From assembly GCF_017086405.1 (NCBI RefSeq), contig NZ_CP070973.1, positions 5,488,739 through 5,552,738 of the forward strand: DNA of 64,000 nucleotides, read 5' to 3'. Within the stretch, counting starts at the first letter, position 1; each line of letters begins with the position of its first letter. The position numbers were made by a program, and so were the translations under genes. Under the pieces are notes generated by a model. The model saw only the letters and a program-made list of their open reading frames with translations. It did not search any database and was not told the origin of the DNA. Source of the DNA: Mycobacterium gordonae (GTDB taxonomy: Bacteria > Actinomycetota > Actinomycetes > Mycobacteriales > Mycobacteriaceae). This document shows, one piece after another, positions 51,521 to 59,860 of the stretch.

Positions 51521-52465
51521 CAGCGCCCGCACGAAGAACGCGAGATTCGCCGGCCGCTCGGCCAGTCGGCGCATGAAATAGCCGTACCACTGGGTGCCGA
51601 ACGGCACGTAGACCCGAACCGCGTTGCCCGTCGCCGCCAGCCGCCGCTGTTCGGCGTCGCGGATCCCGTAGAGCATCTGGTATTCGTAAGCATCGCAGCC
51701 GAATTCGCTCGCCAGGGCAGGTACCGCTGCGATGATCGCCGGGTCGTGTGAGGCCACCATCGGGTATCCACCGCCGGCGAAGAGCACCCGCAGGCAGCGC
51801 AGATACGAGTCGGTAACGTCGGCGGTGTCCCGGTAAGCCACGGAAGCGGGCTCGTCGTAGGCGCCCTTGCACAGTCGGACCCGTGCTCCCTGAGACGCCA
51901 GCTCGGCGCAGTCACCGTGCGTACGGCGTAGGTAGGCCTGCAGAACCGTTCCGAGCCAGGGGAAATCGACCCGCAGGTCCCCGGATATCGACAACGTCGA
52001 ATCGGTGGTGGTGTGGTCCTCGGCGTCCACCGTCACCCAGGCGCCGATCGCCTGCGCCCGCTCGCAGATGGTGCGGGCGTTCTCCAGCGCGACCTTCTGA
52101 CCGTCGCGATCCAGCGCCTGACCCAGCGCCGACAGTTTGACCGACACCTCCAGCGGCCGAACCCCGTCGAAGGCGCAGTCGTCGCGGCGTCCCAGCGCAT
52201 CGAGCAGACCGAGGTAGGCCCGCACCGTATCCGCCGCGTCGTCTGCGTCGGTGACATTCTCGCCCAGGTAGTCGCTGCTAATATAGCGCCCGGAATCACG
52301 CAGCGCCACAACGACTTCCACAACTTCATCGAGGCTGTCCCCTGGTACGAACCTGCGCACCACCCGGCGGGTCAGCGCCGAGCGATCCGCGGCGCGGCGC
52401 AATCGCTCGACCCGACTGGCCGCCAGCAGTGCCGGACGCAGGGTGTGCGCGAACAACCCGGCCAT
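51506..52465 (-). CDS. pruB: Proline dehydrogenase (PruB/PutA)
   Basis: The 319-residue monofunctional PRODH barrel has VSVKLSALGQAL near residue 105, VDAEDHTTTDSTL near 150, RVRLCKGAYDEP near 190, YEYQMLYGIRD near 260, and the FAD/substrate motif YVPFGTQWYGYFMRRLAERPAN at the C-terminus. It oxidises proline to pyrroline-5-carboxylate. Its ATG overlaps the rocA stop, as expected for the rocA-pruB operon (Rv1187-Rv1188). In M. tuberculosis sigI follows; here it is absent. Confidence 0.94.
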   Translation of the reverse strand: MAGLFAHTLRPALLAASRVERLRRAADRSALTRRVVRRFVPGDSLDEVVEVVVALRDSGRYISSDYLGENVTDADDAADTVRAYLGLLDALGRRDDCAFDGVRPLEVSVKLSALGQALDRDGQKVALENARTICERAQAIGAWVTVDAEDHTTTDSTLSISGDLRVDFPWLGTVLQAYLRRTHGDCAELASQGARVRLCKGAYDEPASVAYRDTADVTDSYLRCLRVLFAGGGYPMVASHDPAIIAAVPALASEFGCDAYEYQMLYGIRDAEQRRLAATGNAVRVYVPFGTQWYGYFMRRLAERPANLAFFVRALSART

Positions 52466-54096
52466 CAGTGCACCGCCATGTGCGGGTAGGTGTGGTCGGT
52501 GGCCGGGACGAACGTCTCCTTGAGGGTTCGCGCCGACGTCCAGCGCAGCAGGTTCAGCGGTGAGCCGGCCTTGTCATTGGTGCCGGATCCGCGCGATCCG
52601 CCGAACGGCTGGCGTCCCACGACGGCTCCGGTCGGCTTGTCGTTGACGTAGAAGTTGCCGGCGGCGAAGCGTAACCGTTCCTGTGCGGTCAGCACGGCCT
52701 GGCGTTCGTCGGCTATCACCGCTCCGGTCAACGCATATCGCGAGCCCGTGTCGATCACGTCGAGGATCCGGTCGTACTGGTCATCGGGATAGACGTGCAC
52801 CGACAGCAGCGGCCCGAAGTATTCGGTGGCAAACGCCTCGTCGGTCGGGTCGTCGGACAGCAGCACGGTGGGGCGCACGAAATAGCCTTCGCTGTCGTCG
52901 TATTCGCCGCCGACGGCGATGGTGACGCCGTCCGCGCCCTTGGCCCTCTCGATGGCGTCGACGTTCTTGGTGAAGGCGCGCCGGTCGATCACGGCGCCAC
53001 CGAAGTTGGAAAGATCGGTGATGTCTCCGTAGCGCAACGTGCCTACGGTGTCCAGAAAGTCGTCGCCCATCCGCTGCCACACCGAATGGGCGATGAACGC
53101 CCGCGACGCCGCAGAACACTTCTGGCCCTGGTAATCGAAGGCACCCCGAATCAGCGCGGTGCTCAACACATCCGGGCGCGCCGACGCGTGCGCGAGCACA
53201 AAGTCCTTGCCGCCCGTCTCCCCCACCAGCCGCGGATAACTCTGATAGCCGGCGATATTGGCGCCCACTTGCTGCCACAAGTGCTGGAATGTCGCCGTCG
53301 ATCCGGTGAAGTGAATGCCGGCCAACCGCGGATCACGCAGCGCCACATCCGATACCGCCAGACCGTCCCCGGTCACCAGGTTGACCACACCGGGCGGCAG
53401 GCCGGCCGCCTCGAGCAGCTGCATGGTGAGGTAGGCCGACAGCGTCTGCGTGATCGACGGCTTCCACACCACGGTGTTGCCCATCAGGGCCGGCGCCGTC
53501 GGCAGATTGGCCGCGATGGACGTGAAGTTGAACGGGGTGATCGCGTAGACGAAGCCGTCCAACGGGCGGTAGTCACTGCGGTTCCACTCCCCCGGACCGC
53601 TGATCGGCTGCTGCGCCAGGATCTGGCGGGCAAACGCGACATTGAACCGCCAGAAGTCGATCTGCTCGCACGGCGCGTCGATTTCTGCTTGATACGCCGA
53701 CTTGGACTGGCCCAACATGGTGGCGGCCGCAATCTTTTCCCGCCAGGGCCCGGCCAGCAGGTCGGCCGCCCGCAGGAAGACCGCGGCGCGCTCGTCGAAC
53801 GGTGTGGTGGCCCACGAAGCCTTGGCGGCAGTGGCCGCCTCGACCGCGGCTGATGCGTCCCGATGCGTGGCGTTGGTCAGCGTGCCCAACCTCGCGGCAT
53901 GCCGATGCGGCGCAACCACGTCGATGTGCTCACCATCGCCCATGCGGTGTTTGCCGGCGATCACGTGCGGTAGGTCGACCGGGCGGTCGGCCAGGGCTGT
54001 CAGTGCCGCACGCAGCCGCGTGCGTTCGGGTGACTGCGGAGCGTAGTCGTGCACCGGCTCATTTGCCGGCATCGGCACCTGGGTGATCGCGTCCAT
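52465..54096 (-). CDS. rocA: 1-pyrroline-5-carboxylate dehydrogenase
   Basis: The 543-residue ALDH-family enzyme equals Rv1187 (RocA/PruA) in length. Motifs are YAITPFNFTSIAANLPTAPALMGNTVVWKPS near residue 180, FTGSTATFQ near 270, GETGGKDFVLAH near 300 and the catalytic Cys in YQGQKCSAASRAF near 330. It oxidises P5C/glutamate semialdehyde to glutamate with NAD+. It is the first gene of the proline operon, divergent from the PucR-type activator across 83 bp. Confidence 0.95.
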   Translation of the reverse strand: MDAITQVPMPANEPVHDYAPQSPERTRLRAALTALADRPVDLPHVIAGKHRMGDGEHIDVVAPHRHAARLGTLTNATHRDASAAVEAATAAKASWATTPFDERAAVFLRAADLLAGPWREKIAAATMLGQSKSAYQAEIDAPCEQIDFWRFNVAFARQILAQQPISGPGEWNRSDYRPLDGFVYAITPFNFTSIAANLPTAPALMGNTVVWKPSITQTLSAYLTMQLLEAAGLPPGVVNLVTGDGLAVSDVALRDPRLAGIHFTGSTATFQHLWQQVGANIAGYQSYPRLVGETGGKDFVLAHASARPDVLSTALIRGAFDYQGQKCSAASRAFIAHSVWQRMGDDFLDTVGTLRYGDITDLSNFGGAVIDRRAFTKNVDAIERAKGADGVTIAVGGEYDDSEGYFVRPTVLLSDDPTDEAFATEYFGPLLSVHVYPDDQYDRILDVIDTGSRYALTGAVIADERQAVLTAQERLRFAAGNFYVNDKPTGAVVGRQPFGGSRGSGTNDKAGSPLNLLRWTSARTLKETFVPATDHTYPHMAVH

Positions 54097-54125
54097 TTCG
54101 TCAGGATGCCCGCCGAGACAGGCCC

Positions 54126-54139
54126 ATCGGTTGGCCGAT
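54126..54139. promoter_or_regulatory. Palindrome in the rocA-pruC divergent promoter
   Basis: ATCGG-TTGG-CCGAT is a perfect inverted repeat with 5-bp arms, 30 bp from the rocA start and 41 bp from the regulator start. The adjacent PucR-type regulator is the likely ligand. The short arms keep confidence modest. Confidence 0.45.
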
Positions 54140-54179
54140 CAGACAAGATCGCAGCTTTTGACTAGTAGAATCCGACAAC

Positions 54180-55751
54180 ATGGCGGGCGTCGGTCTGGGG
54201 CAGTTGCTGCTCGCACTGGACGCGACCATGGTCGCCCTGGTTCAGGCTCCCCGCGGTCTGGATCTGCCCGTGGGCTCGGCAGCCTTGATCGACCCCGACG
54301 ATGTGCGCCTGGGTCTGGCACGTGCTGCCGGCTCGGCCGACGTGTTCTTCTTCGTCGGGGTCGGCGACGACGACGCGGCGCGCTGGATCGGTAAGCAGGT
54401 CAACCACCCGGTGGCGGTGTTCGTCAAGGAGCCGTCGGATGCGCTCGTCAGCAAGGCGGTGCGAGCCGGTGCCGCGGTGGTTGCCGTCGAGCCACAGGCA
54501 CGCTGGGAACGGGTCTATCAACTGGTCAACCACGTCCTGGAGCACCACGGGGACCGCGCCGATCCACTGGAAGACTCGGGCACCGACCTGTTCGGCCTGG
54601 CCCAGTCCCTGGCCGACCGCATCCACGGCATGGTCAGCATCGAAGACGCCCAGTCACACGTGCTGGCCTACTCGGCCTCCAGCGACGACGCCGACGAGTT
54701 GCGGCGCCTGTCCATCCTGGGTCGTGCCGGTCCGCCCGAGCACCTGCAGTGGATCGGCCAGTGGGGCATCTTCGACGCGCTCCGGGCGGGCGGTGACGTG
54801 GTGCGGGTCGACGAGCGACCCGAGTTGGGGCTTCGCCCGCGGCTGGCGGTCGGCATCCATCACACTCGGCCGCCGACGTTCGCCGGCACCATCTGGGTGC
54901 AACAGGGTTCGCAACCCCTGGCCGACGACGCCGAGGAGATGCTGCGGGGAGCCGCGATATTGGCCGCCAGGATCATGGCCCGGCTGGCGGCGCGGCCATC
55001 GCCGCATGTCCGACAGGTCCAGCACCTTCTCGGACTGGACCAGGGCGAGCCTGGCGACGTCGCAGCCATCGCGGGTGAGCTCGGGCTGCCGGTCGACGGG
55101 ACCGGCGCGGTGATCGGTTGGGACACCATCGCCGGAACAACACGCCCGAGCCGTCTTGCCGATGTTGTGGCATTGAGCGCCAGCGCTTTTCGATATGACG
55201 CGCAGGTGGCGTCGAACGGTTCACGTATCTACGCGTTGTTTCCGCGGATCTCGAAGACCCGGTCGGTCGCCTCCTGGGTGCGCGGCACGATCGGCGCGCT
55301 ACGGACGGAGTTGAACGTCGAGTTGCGGGCTGCCATCGCCGCGCCGGTCAACGGTCTGGCCGCCGTGGCGGCGGCTCGCATCGAGGTGGACCGGGTGCTG
55401 GACAGCGCCGAACGCCATCCGGTCTCGTTCGGCCGGGTGACGTCACTCGCCGAAGCGCGCACCGCGGTGCTGCTCGACGAGATCGTCACCCTCGTCGGGG
55501 CCGACGAGCGGTTGATCGATCCACGGTTACGCGAGCTGCACGCACGGGATCCGCTGTTGACCGAGACGCTCCGGGCCTATCTGGACTGCTTCGGCGACGT
55601 GGCCGCCGCAGCGGGCTGGCTGCAGGTGCACCCCAACACCATCCGCTACCGGGTGCGCCGCATCGAGAAGCTGTTGACCACTTCGTTGACGGATCCCGAT
55701 GTGCGACTTCTCTTTTCGCTTGGGCTGCGAGCCACCGAGCGGCCGGCTTAG
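54180..55751 (+). CDS. pruC: PucR-family activator of proline utilisation (PruC, Rv1186c-like)
   Basis: The 523-residue protein has an N-terminal PucR sensory domain (LDATMVALVQAPRGLDLPVGSAALID), a central region, and the C-terminal PucR helix-turn-helix (LRAYLDCFGDVAAAAGWLQVHPNTIRYRVRRIEKLL). It is divergent from rocA-pruB, as in M. tuberculosis, where Rv1186c is reported to activate these genes in response to proline. ATG 54180 was chosen. It is the last gene in the window with M. tuberculosis-like order. Confidence 0.9.
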   Translation: MAGVGLGQLLLALDATMVALVQAPRGLDLPVGSAALIDPDDVRLGLARAAGSADVFFFVGVGDDDAARWIGKQVNHPVAVFVKEPSDALVSKAVRAGAAVVAVEPQARWERVYQLVNHVLEHHGDRADPLEDSGTDLFGLAQSLADRIHGMVSIEDAQSHVLAYSASSDDADELRRLSILGRAGPPEHLQWIGQWGIFDALRAGGDVVRVDERPELGLRPRLAVGIHHTRPPTFAGTIWVQQGSQPLADDAEEMLRGAAILAARIMARLAARPSPHVRQVQHLLGLDQGEPGDVAAIAGELGLPVDGTGAVIGWDTIAGTTRPSRLADVVALSASAFRYDAQVASNGSRIYALFPRISKTRSVASWVRGTIGALRTELNVELRAAIAAPVNGLAAVAAARIEVDRVLDSAERHPVSFGRVTSLAEARTAVLLDEIVTLVGADERLIDPRLRELHARDPLLTETLRAYLDCFGDVAAAAGWLQVHPNTIRYRVRRIEKLLTTSLTDPDVRLLFSLGLRATERPA

Positions 55752-55846
55752 CGCCGGGCGCCGGAGGTTTGGCCACAACCGGGATTGCGCAGAGTAGAGT
55801 TTGTGGCGCTCAACGCGAGCACTGGTTGCGAGCCGTGGAGGTAGCC

Positions 55847-56260
55847 GTGACGGAACAACCGCCCAATTTTCCGCCACCGAACTATCCACCACCGTCCCCC
55901 GGCGGGTACGGCTATCCGCCCCCGAACCACCCGGCGTCCCCCGGCGGGTACGGCTATCCGCCGATGTATTCGACACCCAGGACGAATGCACTGGCCATCG
56001 CATCGCTCGTCGCCGCGATAGCAGGGATCTTCACGTGCGGAATCGGGAACATTCTCGGGCTGATCTTCGGTGTGGTCGGGCTGGGTCAGATCAAACGCAC
56101 CGGCGAAGGCGGCCGCGGTCTGGCGATAGCGGGAATCGTGATCAGTGGCCTCACATTCGCATTCCTGTTGGCCGCCATCATCTTTGGGTCGATCCACCGG
56201 CACGACCACGAAGAAGACAACTACAGTTCTCAGGGCACCTCGATCAGCGCGCAGGCTTGA
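55847..56260 (+). CDS. DUF4190-domain membrane protein with proline/glycine-rich N-terminus
   Basis: The 137-residue protein has an N-terminal tail with PPNFPPPNYPPPSPGGYGYPPPNH, including two PGGYGYPP repeats. A DUF4190 region with two hydrophobic segments follows (LAIASLVAAIAGIFTCGIGNILGLIFGVVGLGQI and LAIAGIVISGLTFAFLLAAIIFG), then a charged His/Glu/Asp tail (HRHDHEEDN). Function is unknown. GTG 55847 follows GGAGG with good spacing; an upstream start at 55769 lacks one. Confidence 0.83.
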   Translation: MTEQPPNFPPPNYPPPSPGGYGYPPPNHPASPGGYGYPPMYSTPRTNALAIASLVAAIAGIFTCGIGNILGLIFGVVGLGQIKRTGEGGRGLAIAGIVISGLTFAFLLAAIIFGSIHRHDHEEDNYSSQGTSISAQA

Positions 56261-56581
56261 CCGCAACCATCCTCCGACGACGACACCCGGTTGCAACCCT
56301 TCCTCGCCAGTGAGCGTCGATCACTCCGGCCCTACACCTGTGACCACCTCCCCATCGGCCCTGAGATTCTCGGGCGAGATGCCTGACAGGCCCCCGGCGG
56401 ACACCCGGAACTGACTTGACGACCAGCGCACACCCCGTGCTGAGGCATCGGACAGGTCACTACTTGCACTTTCCAACAGCGTCCTTGCAATTCAGGCACT
56501 GGGCACCGCGGCGCCGGAAGGCACCCGGACGATCGCGCGCACCTCGACACTCGGAAAGTCGAGCGACAGCCTCATTTTTCC
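56261..56581. other. Intergenic region between convergent genes
   Basis: This stretch of about 320 bp lies between the DUF4190 gene and the PPE-MPTR gene, which end facing each other. GCAACC (56263-56268) and GGTTGC (56289-56294) could form a weak stem after the DUF4190 stop. No gene or mobile element is evident. Confidence 0.45.
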
Positions 56582-58261
56582 CTATGACAACAGCGCCCTA
56601 AGATTGAAGAACCCCGTCAGATCGGAGCCGGTATTGAAGAAGCCCGAAGTCACCCCGCTGAAGAGGGGTCGAATGGAGCTCGGGACTCCCGTATTACCGA
56701 ATCCGGAGATCAAGCCGGAACTATTCAAGCCGCCGGTCGCCGAATTGTTGAAGCCCGACATCCGCCCGTTGTTGTAATAACTTCCCGACGCCGTATTATT
56801 GAAGCCAGAGATGTACCCGTTGCTAGTGCTGCTCGTGCCGCCTGAAGCGGAATTGTTGAAACCGGAAATCAACAAGCCGGTATCCGTCGTTTCACCGAAC
56901 CCTGTGTTCACATTTCCCGAATTCCAAAACCCAGTGTTCGCGTCGCCCGAATTCGCGTTGCCAGTGTTGTAGCCACCCGCATTCCACAGACCAGTGTTCA
57001 CCGAGCCCGCGTTCCCAAAGCCGGTGTTGTAGAGACCACCATTGCCGAAACCGGTGTTGCCCGAACCGCCGTTACCGAAGCCCGTACTGCCGCCTGCATT
57101 GCCAACGCCAAAGCTTCGAGTGCCCGCGTTACCGATGCCAATGCTGTTAAGGTGGCCCGGCTGCAACGCGTTGCTGCCGGTGTTGAAGACGCCCACATTG
57201 CCGTCGCCGGAGTTGAAAAATCCAATGTTGTTGGCACCGGAATTTCCTATGCCAATGTTGCCAGTACCGGAGTTCAACAATCCGGCGAGGTTGATACCCA
57301 TCTGATTGTCTCCGGTAAGGCCAATCCCGATATTGTTGTTCCCGGTGTTTCCGAAGCCAAAGTTGTTGCTGCCCGTGTTGCCCGCACCGATGTTGGAGTT
57401 GCCGAAATTACCGCCGCCCGTATTTGCGTTACCGCGATTTCCGAAGCCGAAGTTGCGATCGCCGAAGTTCCCCATACCAACGTTGTAGCCTGAGTTAGGG
57501 CCACCAAACGTACTCCCCCTATTTCCCCAGCCAATATTCCCGCTCTCCCGGTTTCCGCTGCCGATATTGTTGGAGCCGAAGTTTCCGCTGCCGACGTTGC
57601 TGTCGCCGTCGTTCCCAAGACCGATGTTGGAGCTGCCGCGATTCCCGCTGCCGAAGTTGTCGTTGCCGGTGTTGCCGTTGCCCAGGTTGCCGTTGCCTTT
57701 ATTGCCAATACCCAAGTCGGGCAAGGCTTGCAAGAACTGCCGCAGATTTTCCGGCAGGGAACCCAGTTCTGCAGCAGCCGCCGAGACTCCGGCGTGATAG
57801 CCACTCATGGCCGCCACGTCGACGGCCCACATCTGCTCATATCCACTCTCGGCGGCCATGATCGCCGGCGCGTTGAGCCCCAACCAGTTGGTTCGCACCA
57901 GCTGCACGAACGCCTGGCGGTTGGCTTCGACAGCCAATGGATCCACCATGGACGCCTTTGCAGCCTCGAACACACTTGCCACTGTCCCGGCGTTAGCAGC
58001 CGCAGTCGCGGCCTCCGTGGCGGCGGCGTCCAGGAATCCCGCGTAGGGGGCCGCCGCCGCTGCCATCGCCGCCGATGCCGAGCCCTGCCAGGCCTGGCTG
58101 GTCAGGGCTGAAGTAGTAGACATAAAAGACGATCCGGCCGCCGACAGCTCGCGAGACAGACCGTCCCATGCCGCCGCCGCCTCGAGCATGGGGGCCGGAC
58201 CGGCACCACTGAACATCAGTAACGAGTTGATTTCCGGCGGCAACACCGCAAAGTTCGCCAT
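56582..58261 (-). CDS. PPE-MPTR family protein
   Basis: The 559-residue PPE protein has its PPE domain in residues 1-180 (FAVLPPEINSLLMFSGAGPAPML; AWQGSASAAMAAAAAPYAGFL; NWLGLNAPAIMAAESGYEQMWAVDVAAMSGY). From about 190 to the end come pentapeptide-like NxGxGN repeats (GIGNKGNGNLGNGNTGNDNFG), the major polymorphic tandem repeat type. ATG 58261 follows GAAGAGG; upstream in-frame residues are leader. It is likely exported through ESX-5. No PE gene is adjacent. It ends without the C-terminal tail seen in some MPTR proteins. Confidence 0.92.
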   Translation of the reverse strand: MANFAVLPPEINSLLMFSGAGPAPMLEAAAAWDGLSRELSAAGSSFMSTTSALTSQAWQGSASAAMAAAAAPYAGFLDAAATEAATAAANAGTVASVFEAAKASMVDPLAVEANRQAFVQLVRTNWLGLNAPAIMAAESGYEQMWAVDVAAMSGYHAGVSAAAAELGSLPENLRQFLQALPDLGIGNKGNGNLGNGNTGNDNFGSGNRGSSNIGLGNDGDSNVGSGNFGSNNIGSGNRESGNIGWGNRGSTFGGPNSGYNVGMGNFGDRNFGFGNRGNANTGGGNFGNSNIGAGNTGSNNFGFGNTGNNNIGIGLTGDNQMGINLAGLLNSGTGNIGIGNSGANNIGFFNSGDGNVGVFNTGSNALQPGHLNSIGIGNAGTRSFGVGNAGGSTGFGNGGSGNTGFGNGGLYNTGFGNAGSVNTGLWNAGGYNTGNANSGDANTGFWNSGNVNTGFGETTDTGLLISGFNNSASGGTSSTSNGYISGFNNTASGSYYNNGRMSGFNNSATGGLNSSGLISGFGNTGVPSSIRPLFSGVTSGFFNTGSDLTGFFNLRALLS

Positions 58262-58725
58262 AGCCTCTTCCTGTCTGATCCGTCGGCTCGGTGAGCACCC
58301 GGCCGAACCAACTGAATTTTTCGTCAAGACTGTATCTCGGATCCAGGATGTTGGTGAGGTTTTCTTCAAAAAGTTCCGGGCTCCTTTTCTCAGCAGTGTG
58401 ACGAGCGTTCGCGTCCACCTCGCGTCAGGCGCAGATCGGCCTTCGTCCGGAGCGCGAATGGACCGCTGGCCTGCGGCTGGGCCGTGCAGGGTTGCGCGCT
58501 TTCACCATCTCCGGCGCCTTCTGGATGTGCGCGGGTTCGCCCTACTGGCCGGTGGCGCCGAGGGCAAACGCAGCCGCTAGGGGATAGCGCGCAACTGCCT
58601 CGCCGCTCCCGGCGTATGACCTTTCGCCCACCTGAACACCCCGTTGACGGTCTGGCCAGTCGCCCAAGCGCCACCGGCGCGGAACCAGCAGCCTCCTCAT
58701 GGGGCGGTATTCGTTGCGCCGCAAT

Positions 58726-58750
58726 GGTTACCCTCACCGTGAAGGTAACC
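58726..58750. promoter_or_regulatory. 25-bp dyad upstream of the stf0-cysDNC operon
   Basis: GGTTACC (58726-58732) and GGTAACC (58744-58750) flank TCAC-C-GTGA (58734-58742), and all three parts are symmetric about 58738. Only the centre and two inner positions break symmetry. It lies 46-70 bp upstream of the stf0 start, a natural operator position. The regulator is unknown; a sulphur-responsive regulator would fit the genes. Confidence 0.65.
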
Positions 58751-58795
58751 GCAAGTGTTGCACCGCATTTGCGTGCGTGCGGTTAGGCTTCGTTG

Positions 58796-59599
58796 GTGGC
58801 CGATCATCCGTCGTCGTATCTGGTGCTGGCATCCCAGCGCAGCGGCAGCACGCTCCTGGTGGAATCGCTGCGCGCGACCGGTGTGGCCGGCGAGCCTCAG
58901 GAGTTCTTTCAGTACCTGCCTACCACCAGTCAGTCCCCGCAGCCCCGCGAGTGGTTCGCCGGGGTCGAGGATGAATCGATCCTGAATCTGCTGGACCCGT
59001 TGGACGAAGGCAAGCCCGACCTGGCACCGGCCGAGATCTGGCGTGACTACATCCGTACCGTCGGTCGCACCCCCAACGGCGTGTGGGGCGGAAAGCTGAT
59101 GTGGAATCAAACGCCGCTGCTGTTGGACCGGGTGGCGGGCCTGCAGGAGCGATCCGGCGAGGGACTGTCGGCCGCGATCCGAGACGTGGTCGGCGAAGAT
59201 CCGTTACTCATTCACATCCACCGGCCCGATGTCATCTCGCAGGCCGTGTCGTTCTGGCGAGCGGTGCAGACCCGGGTATGGCGGGGCAGGCCGGACCCGG
59301 TGCGCGACGCCAGGGCCACCTATCACGCCGGCGCGATCGCGTACGTGGTCAGGATGCTGCAGGAGCAGGAGGCTGGCTGGCAGGCCTGGTTCGCCGAAGA
59401 GAACGTGAAGCCCATCGAGATCTCCTATCCCGTGTTGTGGCGCAATCTGACCGAAGTGGTCGGTGACATCCTCGAGCGGCTCGGCCTGGACCGGCGCCTG
59501 GCCCCTGAGCCGGTGCTGCAACGTCAGGCCGACCAGCGCTCCGACGAGTGGGTGGACCGCTACCGGGAGGATGCCGAAAGAGAGGGGCTGCCAACATGA
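58796..59599 (+). CDS. stf0: Trehalose 2-sulfotransferase, Stf0 family
   Basis: The 267-residue protein matches remembered M. tuberculosis Stf0 (Rv0295c) closely: YLVLASQRSGSTLLVESLRATGVAGEPQEFFQYLP with the PAPS 5'-phosphosulfate-binding loop SQRSGST, IWRDYIRTVGRTPNGVWGGKLMWNQ, and IHIHRPDVISQAVSFWRAVQTRVWRGRPDPVRDARA. Stf0 transfers sulfate from PAPS to the 2-position of trehalose for sulfolipid synthesis. The start is GTG 58796 or TTG 58793. It stands upstream of cysD and cysNC, which make the donor PAPS. Its stop overlaps the first MIRU start codon (ATGA). Confidence 0.92.
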   Translation: MADHPSSYLVLASQRSGSTLLVESLRATGVAGEPQEFFQYLPTTSQSPQPREWFAGVEDESILNLLDPLDEGKPDLAPAEIWRDYIRTVGRTPNGVWGGKLMWNQTPLLLDRVAGLQERSGEGLSAAIRDVVGEDPLLIHIHRPDVISQAVSFWRAVQTRVWRGRPDPVRDARATYHAGAIAYVVRMLQEQEAGWQAWFAEENVKPIEISYPVLWRNLTEVVGDILERLGLDRRLAPEPVLQRQADQRSDEWVDRYREDAEREGLPT

Positions 59600-59860
59600 A
59601 CCGAGCCGGCGACGATGCAGAACGAAGTGATGAGGAGGAGCGGCTCCCATGAACCGAGCCGGCGACGATGCAGAACGAAGTGATGAGGAGGAGCGGCTCC
59701 CATGAACCGAGCCGGCGACGATGCAGAACGAAGTGATGAGGAGGAGCGGCTCCCATGAACCGAGCCGGCGACGATGCAGAACGAAGTGATGAGGAGGAGC
59801 GGCTCCCATGAACCGAGCCGGCGACGATGCAGAACGAAGAGATGAGGAGGAGCGGCTCCA
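59596..59860 (+). repeat. Five tandem 53-bp MIRU units encoding a ladder of overlapping micro-ORFs
   Basis: Units start at 59596, 59649, 59702, 59755 and 59808; the next period start, 59861, is the cysD ATG. Each contains ATGAACCGAGCCGGCGACGA at the start and a GAGGAGGAGCGG Shine-Dalgarno near the end. Each encodes the 18-residue peptide MNRAGDDAERSDEEERLP, with one R for S and a terminal Q in unit 5. Its TGA overlaps the next ATG (ATGA). Because 53 is not a multiple of 3, each unit shifts frame. The sequence (GACGATGCAGAACG, GATGAGGAGGAGCGGC) and length agree with the 53-bp class of mycobacterial interspersed repetitive units. Copies 1-4 are identical. Confidence 0.95.

Noticed and set aside
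52795..53853. 352-codon plus-strand frame opposite rocA
   Set aside because: It is a high-GC antisense shadow; rocA has a full set of ALDH motifs and the correct length.
59596..59860. 53-bp repeats considered as CRISPR or as an assembly artefact
   Set aside because: There are no spacers, the units match the known MIRU class, and the last unit differs by point changes, which argues against a simple duplication error.
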